Below, one piece after another: positions 43,426-51,924 of a DNA stretch of 64,000 bases (positions are counted from its first letter, which is position 1; each line of letters opens with the position of its first letter). Under the pieces are notes generated by a model that was not told the DNA's origin, did no database searches, and was given only the letters and a program-made list of their open reading frames with translations. The DNA is from Branchiibius hedensis (lineage in GTDB: Bacteria > Actinomycetota > Actinomycetes > Actinomycetales > Dermatophilaceae): assembly GCF_900108585.1 (NCBI RefSeq), contig NZ_UESZ01000001.1:3038001-3102000 (forward strand), given 5' to 3'. A program made the position numbers and the translations under genes.

Positions 43426-44507
43426 GATGAATGTCCTTTCGTATCAGTGGTTCTGAGCGGCGCGGGGTAGACCGTGCCCGACATGATGAGCCGTGCGGTG
43501 CGCACCACCTCGATGGATCTGACTACACCGGCTTCCTCCGGCACCGATTCCACGTACAGGCCAAGGAATCCCGTCGGATGCTCAATCCGTAACTCCTCAC
43601 CCCGATCCGGTGAGCGCGCCAGCTGCGCTGCGACGGTTCCCGGTGTGCGGACGGCCGCCGCCACGCTGGCAGCCCCGAGCACCCCGATGGCTTGGTGCAC
43701 CCGGTGGGGAATGAAGCTGCGGGTGCTGATCACGCCACCCTCCTTCGGTGCCGACAGCAGCACGATCTTCGGCGTGGTCGTGGTCTCCGGCCTGCCCGTC
43801 AGGCCCATGAGAGCAAACGCTTCGGCGCGGATCCGAGCTACCCTGTCGGTCAGCCGCGCGGCTGTTTCGAGGTCTGCCGGACGTTCGTCGCCGCTGACTC
43901 CCAGATCGTCGGCCCGCACCAGGACCGACGGCATTCCGGCGTCGACGAGGGTGGCCTGCAGACCATCGACAACGTCGATCGGCCGACCGGTAGGCAACAA
44001 CGGACGGCCGGCCCTCGCCAGTGAAACGACCACCGGCGCTGCCGACCCTGGCACGCCGGAAATCCGCGTGGACCCGTCGTAGGTCACCTCGCCGCCCGGG
44101 GTGTCGACGCGGATCCGGGCGATGTCCCCGGTGTTGACGAAGCGGACCCGCGCGACTGTATGCGGGTCGCCGGCAGGGAACAGCTGCCTGGTCACCGCGA
44201 ACGGCAGCACCGTTGCCAGCATGTTCCCGCAGGTCTGTGACGCCGACACCACCGCCTCGTCGACCGCCACTTGCAGGAACAGATAGTCCAGGTCCGCATC
44301 GTCGTCGGTTGCCGCACTGACCACCGCCACTTTGCTGGTCAGCGGATGCGCGCCACCAAGTCCGTCGATCTGGCGCACATCGGGGCTGCCCATGATGCGC
44401 AGCAGCAGTGCGTCGCGCGCGACGGGATCCGAGGGCAGATCATCGGCGAGGAACACCGCGCCCTTGGAGGTTCCGCCCCGCATGAGGGCGCACGGGACGC
44501 CAGTCAC
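43422..44507 (-). CDS. galD: 4-oxalomesaconate tautomerase (PrpF/GalD family)
   Basis: This 361-residue PrpF-fold isomerase has the N-terminal MRGGTSKGAVF and the mid-chain SQTCGNML with its catalytic Cys. In gallate pathways GalD converts the keto form of 4-oxalomesaconate to the enol form used by the hydratase. Genes for the hydratase and aldolase in the same operon support this over the aconitate isomerase role of PrpF. It overlaps its neighbours by 4 bases on each side. Confidence 0.9.
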   Translation of the reverse strand: MTGVPCALMRGGTSKGAVFLADDLPSDPVARDALLLRIMGSPDVRQIDGLGGAHPLTSKVAVVSAATDDDADLDYLFLQVAVDEAVVSASQTCGNMLATVLPFAVTRQLFPAGDPHTVARVRFVNTGDIARIRVDTPGGEVTYDGSTRISGVPGSAAPVVVSLARAGRPLLPTGRPIDVVDGLQATLVDAGMPSVLVRADDLGVSGDERPADLETAARLTDRVARIRAEAFALMGLTGRPETTTTPKIVLLSAPKEGGVISTRSFIPHRVHQAIGVLGAASVAAAVRTPGTVAAQLARSPDRGEELRIEHPTGFLGLYVESVPEEAGVVRSIEVVRTARLIMSGTVYPAPLRTTDTKGHSS

Positions 44508-45220
44508 CTCTGCTCCGTCGCGTGGTGGTCGCCGTAGCTGCGGTACGTCACACCAAGGTCGGCCAGGGTCTGTCGCAGGCCATACCGGTCCAGGCCCAGC
44601 TCACCCTGTAGGAACGCGGCGCGCGTCAAGGCTTCCTTTTCGACCCGGGCTTTGGCTGCCTCGAGGGTCGCGGAGGCTGCTTCACGTCGGACCACGACCA
44701 CACCGTCGTCATCGGCCACGATGATGTCGCCGGCGTCGATCGACTGACCGGACACCACCACAGGGACGTTGACCGAGCCCGGCGTCGCCTTCACCGACCC
44801 CTCCGTGCTCACGTGGCGGCTCCAGACCGGGAACCCCATCTCCCGCAGATCGGCGGTGTCGCGCACACCGGCGTCGATGACCAGGCCGATCACCCCGCGG
44901 TAGCGCAGCGCCGTGGCAAACAGATCGCCGAACATCCCGTGAGTCGACGGGGCGGCCGTTGCCACTACGAGCACGTCACCGGGTCCGCACTGCTCCACGG
45001 CCGCGTGGATCATCAGGTTGTCGCCCGGCCAGCACCGGACCGTCACCGCACTTCCGGCTATCCGGGCACCGGTCTGGATCGGCCGAAGGTCCGGCCCGAG
45101 CGCACCGATCCTGCCCATCGCCTCGTGAACGGTGGCGGCTCCCATGGTCGCGAGCTGGTTGACGACGAGTTGCTGCGCCCGCGGCGGATCGGTGAGGATC
45201 ACCGGCTGGTCGGCAGTCAC
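44504..45220 (-). CDS. ligK: 4-carboxy-4-hydroxy-2-oxoadipate aldolase / oxaloacetate decarboxylase (LigK type, RraA fold)
   Basis: This 238-residue RraA-fold aldolase has the catalytic Arg-Asp in GLVIDAGVRDTADL and AAPSTHGMFGDLFATAL. It should split 4-carboxy-4-hydroxy-2-oxoadipate into pyruvate and oxaloacetate, the final step after LigJ. Overlaps link it to the ATPase gene upstream and the tautomerase gene downstream. Confidence 0.92.
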   Translation of the reverse strand: MTADQPVILTDPPRAQQLVVNQLATMGAATVHEAMGRIGALGPDLRPIQTGARIAGSAVTVRCWPGDNLMIHAAVEQCGPGDVLVVATAAPSTHGMFGDLFATALRYRGVIGLVIDAGVRDTADLREMGFPVWSRHVSTEGSVKATPGSVNVPVVVSGQSIDAGDIIVADDDGVVVVRREAASATLEAAKARVEKEALTRAAFLQGELGLDRYGLRQTLADLGVTYRSYGDHHATEQR

Positions 45221-46062
45221 ACCGCCTCCGCCCGGCCGGCTTCGTGAACCACTCGATCGGCCTCGGAGTCGGGTCGTTGTCCCTTCTTGGCCCGCTGCAC
45301 CAGATCCCAGATCCGGCCACGCAACTCACCGAATCTCGGGTCGGATCGGGTGGTGAGCTGGTTGCGCTCCTCCGGAAGATCGATCAGCACGTCTTCCATC
45401 AGAACGGTCGGCCGGTTCGACAGCACCAACACCCGCTCCCCCAGGTAGACCGACTCGTCGATGTCGTGGGTCACGAAGAGGACCGTCACCCCGAGCCGCC
45501 GCCACAAGGACCGCACCAAATCCTCCAGATCGGCCCGCGTCTGGGCGTCCACCGCCGCGAACGGCTCGTCCATGATCAACACGCTCGGTTCATAAGCAAC
45601 CGCCCGGGCGATCGCCACCCGCTGCTGCATGCCGCCGGACAGCTGCCAAGGGTGGGCATCTCCGCTATCGGCCAACCCCACTGCGTCCAGTGCCGAATCC
45701 ACGGCCGCCTTGCGCTCGCTCTTGCCGAGCCCCTTCTCCTTAAGCGGCAATTCGACGTTCTGGCGCACGGTCATCCACGGAAACAGACTGCGGCCGTACT
45801 CCTGGAAGACCACAGCCATCCCGGCGGGAGGCCCGGTAACGGGTTGCCCGTCCAGTTCTATGACTCCGGAGCTGACCTCGAGAAGACCCGCAATACACCG
45901 CAACAGCGTCGTCTTGCCAGCCCCGGAGGGCCCCACGACACAGACCAGTTCTCCCTTGCCAACGGACAGTGTCAGCTCGCGGATCGCTTCGACGGTTCGC
46001 GTGCGGCTCTGGTACGTCTTCGCAACCCGGTCCAATCGCAGGGCCGGAGTTTCCTTGGTCAC
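45217..46062 (-). CDS. ABC transporter ATPase, SsuB/TauB-like
   Basis: This 281-residue ATPase has Walker A GPSGAGKTT, signature LSGGMQQRVAIARA and Walker B VLIMDEPFAAVDAQT. It is of the nitrate/sulfonate/taurine importer group. It follows two permease genes and a binding-protein gene and overlaps the aldolase gene. Related SsuABC-like systems import phthalate in rhodococci, so aromatic acid uptake (for example gallate) is reasonable. Confidence 0.92.
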   Translation of the reverse strand: MTKETPALRLDRVAKTYQSRTRTVEAIRELTLSVGKGELVCVVGPSGAGKTTLLRCIAGLLEVSSGVIELDGQPVTGPPAGMAVVFQEYGRSLFPWMTVRQNVELPLKEKGLGKSERKAAVDSALDAVGLADSGDAHPWQLSGGMQQRVAIARAVAYEPSVLIMDEPFAAVDAQTRADLEDLVRSLWRRLGVTVLFVTHDIDESVYLGERVLVLSNRPTVLMEDVLIDLPEERNQLTTRSDPRFGELRGRIWDLVQRAKKGQRPDSEADRVVHEAGRAEAV

Positions 46063-46063
46063 A

Positions 46064-46849
46064 TCAAGCTCCTCGTTCGAGATTCCGCTGGCCGAAGTAC
46101 CAGGCCAGCAAACGGTTTTCGACTACCCGGAAGACAAGCGACAGCACGAAGCCGATCACGCCGAGCAGGATGATCCCGGTCCACATCTGAGGGACGGCGA
46201 AGCTGCGCTGGAACTGCACGATCGCTGCGCCCAGTCCCCTTGTGGCACCGAACAGTTCGCTGATGACCATGAGGATCACCCCGATGGACAGCGCCTGCCG
46301 CGCCCCAGCCAAGATGCGCGGACTGGCTCCGGGCAGCACGACGTACGTCATACGTCGCCAGAAGCCCAGGCGGTAACTGGTCGCGGTGTCGATCAACACC
46401 GGGTCCAGGCCGCGGACTCCCTCAACGGTGTTCAGCAGGATCGGCCACAACGACCCCAGAGCAATGGTCACGATCTTGGACACGGAACCGGTGTAGCCGG
46501 TGAACAGGGCGATCACCGGGATCAGCACCGGGGGTGGAATCGCGCGAAAGAACTCCAGGGTCGGTTCCGTGAAGGCGCGGACGAACCGGGACAGACCGAT
46601 GGCGGCTCCCAGAGCGATACCCACCACAACGGCGATGGCGTAGCCGGTCGCGAGCCGAGTCAAGCTCGGCACGACGTCGTTGATCCAGCGGTCGGCGTTC
46701 CAGGTGTCGGGGAACGCCTGCAGGATGTCCTTCAGCGGCGGCCAGAAGAAGCTCGTACTGTTGGCGGTCAGCACCCACCACAGCGCGATCAGGACGATCG
46801 GCAGTGCGACGGCCGCCAGCACGCGCCGGCTCACGCTACCCGGCTTCAT
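46064..46849 (-). CDS. ABC transporter permease, SsuC-like (second permease)
   Basis: This 261-residue membrane protein starts at an ATG overlapping the stop of the first permease gene. It has six hydrophobic segments and an EAA-like loop (DTATSYRLGFWRRMTYVVLPGASPRIL). It pairs with the 46846 permease, giving a heterodimeric channel, which is unusual for SsuABC systems with a single SsuC but common in aromatic-acid importers of actinomycetes. Confidence 0.9.
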   Translation of the reverse strand: MKPGSVSRRVLAAVALPIVLIALWWVLTANSTSFFWPPLKDILQAFPDTWNADRWINDVVPSLTRLATGYAIAVVVGIALGAAIGLSRFVRAFTEPTLEFFRAIPPPVLIPVIALFTGYTGSVSKIVTIALGSLWPILLNTVEGVRGLDPVLIDTATSYRLGFWRRMTYVVLPGASPRILAGARQALSIGVILMVISELFGATRGLGAAIVQFQRSFAVPQMWTGIILLGVIGFVLSLVFRVVENRLLAWYFGQRNLERGA

Positions 46850-47694
46850 GCCGCGAACCTGCGCACCGACGGGTGCCACGACAGCACGCGCCGCTCGACC
46901 AGCCGGGCGGCCAGGTTGATCGCCAGCCCGATCAGTCCGACGACGATCACGAGCGCGTAGGTCTTCGCGACGGCGTTCGACGACTGGGCCACCCCGATGT
47001 CCCGGCCGAGACCCGGCACCCCGATGACCAGTTCGGCGGTGACCTCCAGCACTAGTGCCACCGCGGCGGCCAGTCGGAACCCGGTGACGACGTAGGGCAG
47101 TGCGGTCGGCCACACCACCGTCCGCGCGGTGGTCAGCCGTGAGAACCGGTAGGAACGGGCGGTGTCCCTGGCGACCGGATCGACGTCGGCCACGCCGTAC
47201 AACACCTGCACCAGCACCTGCCATACAGCGGCGTAGACGACCAGGACGATCGACGATTGCGGGCTCGTTCCGAACATCAGGACAACCAGCGGGATGAGGG
47301 CGACCGACGGAATGGGTCGCAGAAACTCGATGGTGGAGGCGGTGAACTCCTTCAGCACCGGGACACTGCCGATGACTAGGCCGGCGGCCACGCCGATGAT
47401 CATCGCGAGCGCCAGCCCGATTGCCCAGCCGCGCAGGGTCTGGGCGAACGACTGCCAGAAGTCGGGGTCCTTCAGCAGTTCGCCGAGGCTCTGCAGAATC
47501 GTCGTGAACGGCGGCAGGTAGTCGGGGTCGATGACGCCGGTACGGGTCAGCAGTTCTTCCAGCGCGATGACGACCAGCACACCGGCCAAGCCAAGGCTCG
47601 CGTTCGTCCAGCGGTTCTCGCCACCGCGCTGTCGGCGGACCGGTTCGGATGCCTTCGTCGTCGATGACGCCGGTGGGGATTGCAGAGTACTCAC
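46846..47694 (-). CDS. ABC transporter permease, SsuC-like (first permease)
   Basis: This 282-residue membrane protein from a GTG at 47694 has a hydrophilic N-terminus then six hydrophobic segments and an EAA loop (DTARSYRFSRLTTARTVVWPTALPYVV). A longer open frame begins 4 bases upstream in another frame but its N-terminal part is Arg-rich and not membrane-like, so I reject it. The gene lies 64 bases after the binding-protein gene. Confidence 0.9.
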   Translation of the reverse strand: MSTLQSPPASSTTKASEPVRRQRGGENRWTNASLGLAGVLVVIALEELLTRTGVIDPDYLPPFTTILQSLGELLKDPDFWQSFAQTLRGWAIGLALAMIIGVAAGLVIGSVPVLKEFTASTIEFLRPIPSVALIPLVVLMFGTSPQSSIVLVVYAAVWQVLVQVLYGVADVDPVARDTARSYRFSRLTTARTVVWPTALPYVVTGFRLAAAVALVLEVTAELVIGVPGLGRDIGVAQSSNAVAKTYALVIVVGLIGLAINLAARLVERRVLSWHPSVRRFAA

Positions 47695-47758
47695 CCATTA
47701 CTCCTCAGGGAGTCGAATGTGCCTACCGCGCAGGGGATCGCTCCTACGCTTAAGCCGG

Positions 47759-48760
47759 TCACGACGGGAGCAAAGTGCTCAAGTCGGGTTTAGACGTGAT
47801 CAACTTGTCGGTGACCGCCAGGTCGGCCAGCAACGAGATCGAGTCGTCGTTGATCTCGGTGGGCCACTTGGGCAGGGTGATCTTGGCAAGCACGGCTTTG
47901 TCGATGTCGGTGTAGGTCGACAGGATGTCCCGCACCGCGTCGCCGTTGCTGTTGGCATACTCCAGCGACTTGTTCATCGCGGTCGTGAACTTGGCGACGA
48001 TATCGGCGTGCTGCTGCGCGTACTGCTGGGACGTGAAGTACATGGCCACGGTCAGGTTCGGGTCGGTGGCCACGTAATTCGAGACGACCTGAGTCATACC
48101 CTGCGACTCAGCCGTGGTCAGGAAGGGTTCGACCACCTGCCCGGCATCGATGTCACCCTTCTTGACGGCCGACACGATGTCGGGAAAGCCGAGCTCGGTG
48201 TACTTGATGGTGCTGGGGTCGCCACCAGCATCGCGGACCGCCTTGTTGATCGTCGTGGTGTTGATGTTGTTGAGCGTGTTGACACCGATCTTCTTGCCCT
48301 CGAGATCCTTGGCGTTCGTAATCGAGCTGCCAGACTTCACAACCACCGCACCGAAGTCCTTGCCGCTGACGCCCGTAGTGGATACGCCTTCGGCTACTGC
48401 CTTGAGCTTCAGGCCTTTCGAACTGGCGAGAATTAGTGAGACCGAGTTGCTGAAACCGAACTGGTACTGGCCACTGACCACCGCGGGGACGATGGCCGCA
48501 CCACCCTGGGCGGTCTGCAGCTTCACCTCCAGGCCCTCGGCCTTGAAGTATCCCTGCTTGACTCCGAGATAGATCGGGGCAACGTCGACGATGGGGATGA
48601 CCCCGACCGTGATAGCGGTGGTCCCAGCGGATCCGGAACCGGACGCCCCGGACGAATCACTGCTCGAACCACACGCCGCGAGCGCCCCAGCGCCAGTGAC
48701 AGCCGCAACTGCGCCCAGCACACCTCGACGCGTCACCTGCACACCTGACAACCCATCCAT
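47759..48760 (-). CDS. ABC transporter substrate-binding lipoprotein, SsuA/NMT1-like
   Basis: This encodes 333 residues from the ATG at 48760, chosen for AGGAGGAA just upstream. The signal has a twin-arginine (VTRRGVLGAVAA) followed by a lipobox LAAC, so it may go through the Tat route and be lipid-anchored. The body is an NMT1/SsuA-like domain (GVIPIVDVAPIYLGVKQGYF). It should capture the substrate for the two permeases and ATPase. It is the first gene of the aromatic operon. Confidence 0.9.
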   Translation of the reverse strand: MDGLSGVQVTRRGVLGAVAAVTGAGALAACGSSSDSSGASGSGSAGTTAITVGVIPIVDVAPIYLGVKQGYFKAEGLEVKLQTAQGGAAIVPAVVSGQYQFGFSNSVSLILASSKGLKLKAVAEGVSTTGVSGKDFGAVVVKSGSSITNAKDLEGKKIGVNTLNNINTTTINKAVRDAGGDPSTIKYTELGFPDIVSAVKKGDIDAGQVVEPFLTTAESQGMTQVVSNYVATDPNLTVAMYFTSQQYAQQHADIVAKFTTAMNKSLEYANSNGDAVRDILSTYTDIDKAVLAKITLPKWPTEINDDSISLLADLAVTDKLITSKPDLSTLLPS

Positions 48761-48829
48761 TGGGTTCCTCCTCGATACCGGCGCCTGCCCACGTTGGGAG
48801 ACGTGGCTCACACCGTAACAGGATTGGTG

Positions 48830-48867
48830 ACAATGTTGTAGACGAAATGCAGATTAATTTCGTCTAC
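48830..48867. promoter_or_regulatory. Operator region of the aromatic operon
   Basis: GTAGACGAAAT (48838-48848) and its exact reverse complement (48857-48867) flank 8 bases. Overlapping its left edge is ACAATGTTGT (48830-48839), which matches ACAATATTGT in front of the GntR gene. These lie between the GntR gene and the binding-protein gene and probably carry the promoter and operator. Confidence 0.6.
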
Positions 48868-48897
48868 TCGCGCTCGGCACGCTGAGGGTCGCTATCT

Positions 48898-49533
48898 CTA
48901 ACCGGCACCCGCCATGCCCTGCAACGCCTCGATCACGGACTCGATGTGGGCCCTCATCGCCGCCTCTGCACCGTCGGGGTCGCGGGCGGTGACCGCCTTA
49001 ATGATGTCCAAATGCTGGACGAGCGACACAGAAGAACGCCCGGGCACCCGCGAGAGTGCAAACTGGTGGCGCACCAGTTGGGCATGCAGTTGGGCGATGA
49101 TTCGATTCGCCGTCTCGTGGTGGGCGATGTCGCGGAGCGACTGGTGCAATTCGGCATTGAGGTTGCTGTAGATCGTCGGCTCCCCCGCTTGCACTGCGGA
49201 CCGCATCCGCTTTCCGATGTCCTTCAGGTGCCGGATCTGCGTTGCGTCTACCTGTGACGCGGCTAGGCGGGCGACCAGACCCTCCACCACCATCCTGATC
49301 TGACTGATCTCCACCGCCTCTTCGAGGCGCACCTCGCGGATCCGGGCGCCTACGTTTGGTTGCCGTTCGATGAGACCCTCGGCCTCCAGAGCCTGCAGCG
49401 CGGACCGGATCGCGAATCGCCCACCGTTGAACTGGTCGCACAGTTCCGCCTCGACGAGCCGCTGCCGGGGCGCGAAGTCCCCTCGCAGGATCGCCTGGCG
49501 CATCTCGTCCTGCACTCTGGTATCGCCAGCCAT
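48898..49533 (-). CDS. GntR family regulator, FCD subfamily, of the aromatic operon
   Basis: This 211-residue protein has an N-terminal winged helix (QRLVEAELCDQFNGGRFAIRSALQALEAEG) and an FCD ligand domain (LNAELHQSLRDIAHHETANRIIAQL, VQHLDIIKAVTARD). It is directly upstream of the transport and ring-cleavage operon on the same strand. ACAATRTTGT sites lie before both, suggesting self-control and control of the operon, with an aromatic acid or pathway product as effector. Confidence 0.9.
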   Translation of the reverse strand: MAGDTRVQDEMRQAILRGDFAPRQRLVEAELCDQFNGGRFAIRSALQALEAEGLIERQPNVGARIREVRLEEAVEISQIRMVVEGLVARLAASQVDATQIRHLKDIGKRMRSAVQAGEPTIYSNLNAELHQSLRDIAHHETANRIIAQLHAQLVRHQFALSRVPGRSSVSLVQHLDIIKAVTARDPDGAEAAMRAHIESVIEALQGMAGAG

Positions 49534-49570
49534 CTGGATCTCCTCGTCGCGCGGTTGTCCGGTAATCTGA

Positions 49571-49580
49571 ACAATATTGT
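49571..49580. promoter_or_regulatory. Candidate GntR operator
   Basis: ACAATATTGT is a perfect palindrome in the gap between the divergent GntR and proteasome activator genes. A related 10-mer (ACAATGTTGT) is at 48830. Two GTTGACA copies on the minus strand nearby may hold the -35 box of the GntR gene. Confidence 0.5.
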
Positions 49581-49640
49581 CAACATTCTGTCAACGTCCG
49601 CGTTACCCACGCACTCAGGGCGGTCCAGCAAGACGGCAAG

Positions 49641-50198
49641 ATGGCTCTTATGACCGACAACGAGCAGCAGGCCGTTTCCGGCGTCGTGCACCAGGACGAC
49701 GACAAGGTGGTCGTGGTCACCGAGAACGGCATGGGTGTCGCCCCCAACGAGGAGCCGACCGGAACTGATGAACCCACCAGCCCCGCGGACCTGGTCGAGC
49801 AACCGGCCAAGGTGATGCGGATCGGCTCGATGATCAAGCAGTTGTTGGAGGAGGTGCGCAGCGCGCCGCTGGACGAAGCCGGCCGCAAGCGCCTGGCCCA
49901 GATCCACGAGCAGTCGATCAACGAACTCAAGGACGGTCTGGCCCCCGAGCTCGTCGAGGAGTTGGACCGGATCGCCCAGCCGTTCAACGAAGAGTCACCC
50001 AGCGACGCGGAGTTGCGGATCGCGCAAGCCCAGTTGGTCGGGTGGCTCGAGGGCCTCTTCCACGGCATCCAGACCGCGATCGTGGCCCAGCAGATGGCCG
50101 CGCAGGCGCAGTTGCAGGCCATGCGCCGCGGTCTGCCGCCGGGCTCGACCCCACCCCCGGCCGCCGAGCCGGGTCACTCCACCGGCCAGTATCTATAG
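49641..50198 (+). CDS. bpa: Bacterial proteasome activator (Bpa/PafE)
   Basis: This 185-residue protein has the DUF2587 core (DLVEQPAKVMRIGSMIKQLL, QAQLVGWLEGLFHGIQTA) and ends GQYL, the C-terminal tail that docks into the 20S proteasome ring. Bpa is an ATP-independent ring that opens the proteasome gate for unfolded proteins. It shows that the host has a 20S proteasome. An ATG three codons in (49650) is a possible alternative start. It is divergent from the GntR gene. Confidence 0.95.
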   Translation: MALMTDNEQQAVSGVVHQDDDKVVVVTENGMGVAPNEEPTGTDEPTSPADLVEQPAKVMRIGSMIKQLLEEVRSAPLDEAGRKRLAQIHEQSINELKDGLAPELVEELDRIAQPFNEESPSDAELRIAQAQLVGWLEGLFHGIQTAIVAQQMAAQAQLQAMRRGLPPGSTPPPAAEPGHSTGQYL

Positions 50199-50205
50199 CG
50201 CCGGA

Positions 50206-50709
50206 TCAGTCGGTCAGCACCCTGCCCGGGCCTGGATCGCCGTACGCCGCGTGTAGCGCTTTGAGGATCCGTCGCGTTGATTTGTCGGCCAGTTGGGGGT
50301 CCCACGTCGACGGGTCGACCCACTCGTAGGACACGGCCTCGCTGGCCGGGCGAATCGTGGGCTCGGTGTCGCAGACGATCCGGAAGATCACGTCGACCTG
50401 GCGGCGGCGGGTGGCCACGGACACGGCGTACACCGCGCCGCTGGTGACCCGCAGACCGGTCTCTTCGAGCACTTCCCGCACCACGGCCTGCTGCGGCGTT
50501 TCGCCCCGGTCGACTAATCCGCCCGGCAGGGACAGACCCCGGCGGTGCAGTTGGCGCAGTGCAAGGATCCGGTCGCCGTGTTCGATGACCGCGATCGCCC
50601 CCATCGTGAAGGACGGCGTCACCAGGTGCACCATCGGTGCCGTGACCACTGACGGCAGCCAGCGGTAGAGCCGCAGGCCCGCCGCCCGGGTGCGCGACGG
50701 CTGGGTCAC
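50206..50709 (-). CDS. NUDIX hydrolase
   Basis: This 167-residue protein has a complete NUDIX box (GLVDRGETPQQAVVREVLEETGL) with metal-binding REVLEE. It should hydrolyse a nucleoside diphosphate-linked substrate; the substrate is not evident. Its start overlaps the stop of the AI-2E transporter gene, so the two are co-transcribed. Confidence 0.93.
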   Translation of the reverse strand: MTQPSRTRAAGLRLYRWLPSVVTAPMVHLVTPSFTMGAIAVIEHGDRILALRQLHRRGLSLPGGLVDRGETPQQAVVREVLEETGLRVTSGAVYAVSVATRRRQVDVIFRIVCDTEPTIRPASEAVSYEWVDPSTWDPQLADKSTRRILKALHAAYGDPGPGRVLTD

Positions 50710-51878
50710 GCGGGGTCCGGCCCGGGCAGGCGATGCTCCTGCCCGTGTGGCACGACCGGCGGGTGCTCGGCGATTTCCTCGGGCACGTGGCCCTCGATCA
50801 ACGGATCGATCTTGCCCTGGTTGAACTCACGCATCGCTCGCATGGCGTTGTTGACCACGGCGATGAACGGCACCGCGACGAAGGCCCCGAAGACCCCCGC
50901 GAGCAACGTGCCCCCGGTGACTCCGACCAGGATCGCGAACGGGTGGATGTCCACGGCCTTGCCCAGGATCACCGGGTTGAGCAGGTTGCCGAACAGCTGC
51001 ACAATCAGCACCAGCATGATGGCCACCACGATGGCCGTGGTGATGCCCTTGGTGACCAGAGCGATCAGGACGACCACGGCTCCGGCGACGAGGACACCGA
51101 CCATCGGCACCAACGAACCGATGAAGAGCAGCACGGCCAGCGGCACCACCAGCGGAAGTCCGGCGATCATCATCACCGGCACCATCGCGACGGCGTTGAC
51201 GGCGGCCAGCAGCACCAGGCTGCGCATGTAGGCGGTCAGGGTGCGCCAGGCGGCGGCACCGCCGGCCCACACATACCCCTCGGTGTCGTCGGGGAAGAAC
51301 TTCACGAACCAGCCGAACATCTTGCCGTTGTCCAGCAGGACGAACAGCACGGCGAAGAGGGTGAAGACCGCTCCGGAGACGATGCCGATGGCGGTGTTGG
51401 CGCTCTCCCAGGCTCCGGAGGCGATCTGGTTCTTGTACTGCCCGATCGTCTGACCCAGATGGATCGTGTACTTGTCGGCTTCGCTGGACGACATGTGGAC
51501 CGGACCGTTGACCAGCCAGTCACGGATGGTGGTCATGGACGCGGTCAGTTGCTGGCCGATATTCGTCTGCGACTGCGCGATCTGTGAGATCACGAACCAC
51601 AACGCCAAACCCAGCAACGCGATGCCGACGATGTAGACCACGATCGCGGCCACCGCGTGCGGCAGGCCGCGCCGATCCAACCAGGCGACCGCAGGCTGGA
51701 GCAGCGCGGTGATCATGATCGCGATGGTCACCGTGATGGTGACCAGGGAGATGGAGTTGAGCAGCCACACCAACGCGATCAGGAAGGCGATGATCGTCAG
51801 CAGGCACACCGACCACAGCGCCGCAACCTTGATTCCGAAGGACACATCGTCCGACGCCCGACGGGGCCGCTGATTCAT
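50706..51878 (-). CDS. AI-2E family transporter (YhhQ/PerM type)
   Basis: This 390-residue membrane protein has about eight segments, with IVYIVGIALLGLALWFVISQ and a late VGVTGGTLLAGVFGAFVAVPF typical of the AI-2E exporter family. Members move autoinducer-2, ions or other small molecules, and the name does not prove a substrate. The last 30 residues are hydrophilic and His/Pro-rich. Confidence 0.9.
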   Translation of the reverse strand: MNQRPRRASDDVSFGIKVAALWSVCLLTIIAFLIALVWLLNSISLVTITVTIAIMITALLQPAVAWLDRRGLPHAVAAIVVYIVGIALLGLALWFVISQIAQSQTNIGQQLTASMTTIRDWLVNGPVHMSSSEADKYTIHLGQTIGQYKNQIASGAWESANTAIGIVSGAVFTLFAVLFVLLDNGKMFGWFVKFFPDDTEGYVWAGGAAAWRTLTAYMRSLVLLAAVNAVAMVPVMMIAGLPLVVPLAVLLFIGSLVPMVGVLVAGAVVVLIALVTKGITTAIVVAIMLVLIVQLFGNLLNPVILGKAVDIHPFAILVGVTGGTLLAGVFGAFVAVPFIAVVNNAMRAMREFNQGKIDPLIEGHVPEEIAEHPPVVPHGQEHRLPGPDPA

Positions 51879-51924
51879 ACCCCCGATCCTGCCACGGGCA
51901 GATCACCCACAGGCGCTGCGCGGT

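Noticed and set aside
46850-47698. Extension of the second SsuC-like permease frame to 47698, giving 544 codons
   Set aside because: The added part is Arg/Pro-rich, not membrane-like, and is a frame shadow of the first permease gene. The ATG at 46849 overlaps the previous stop.
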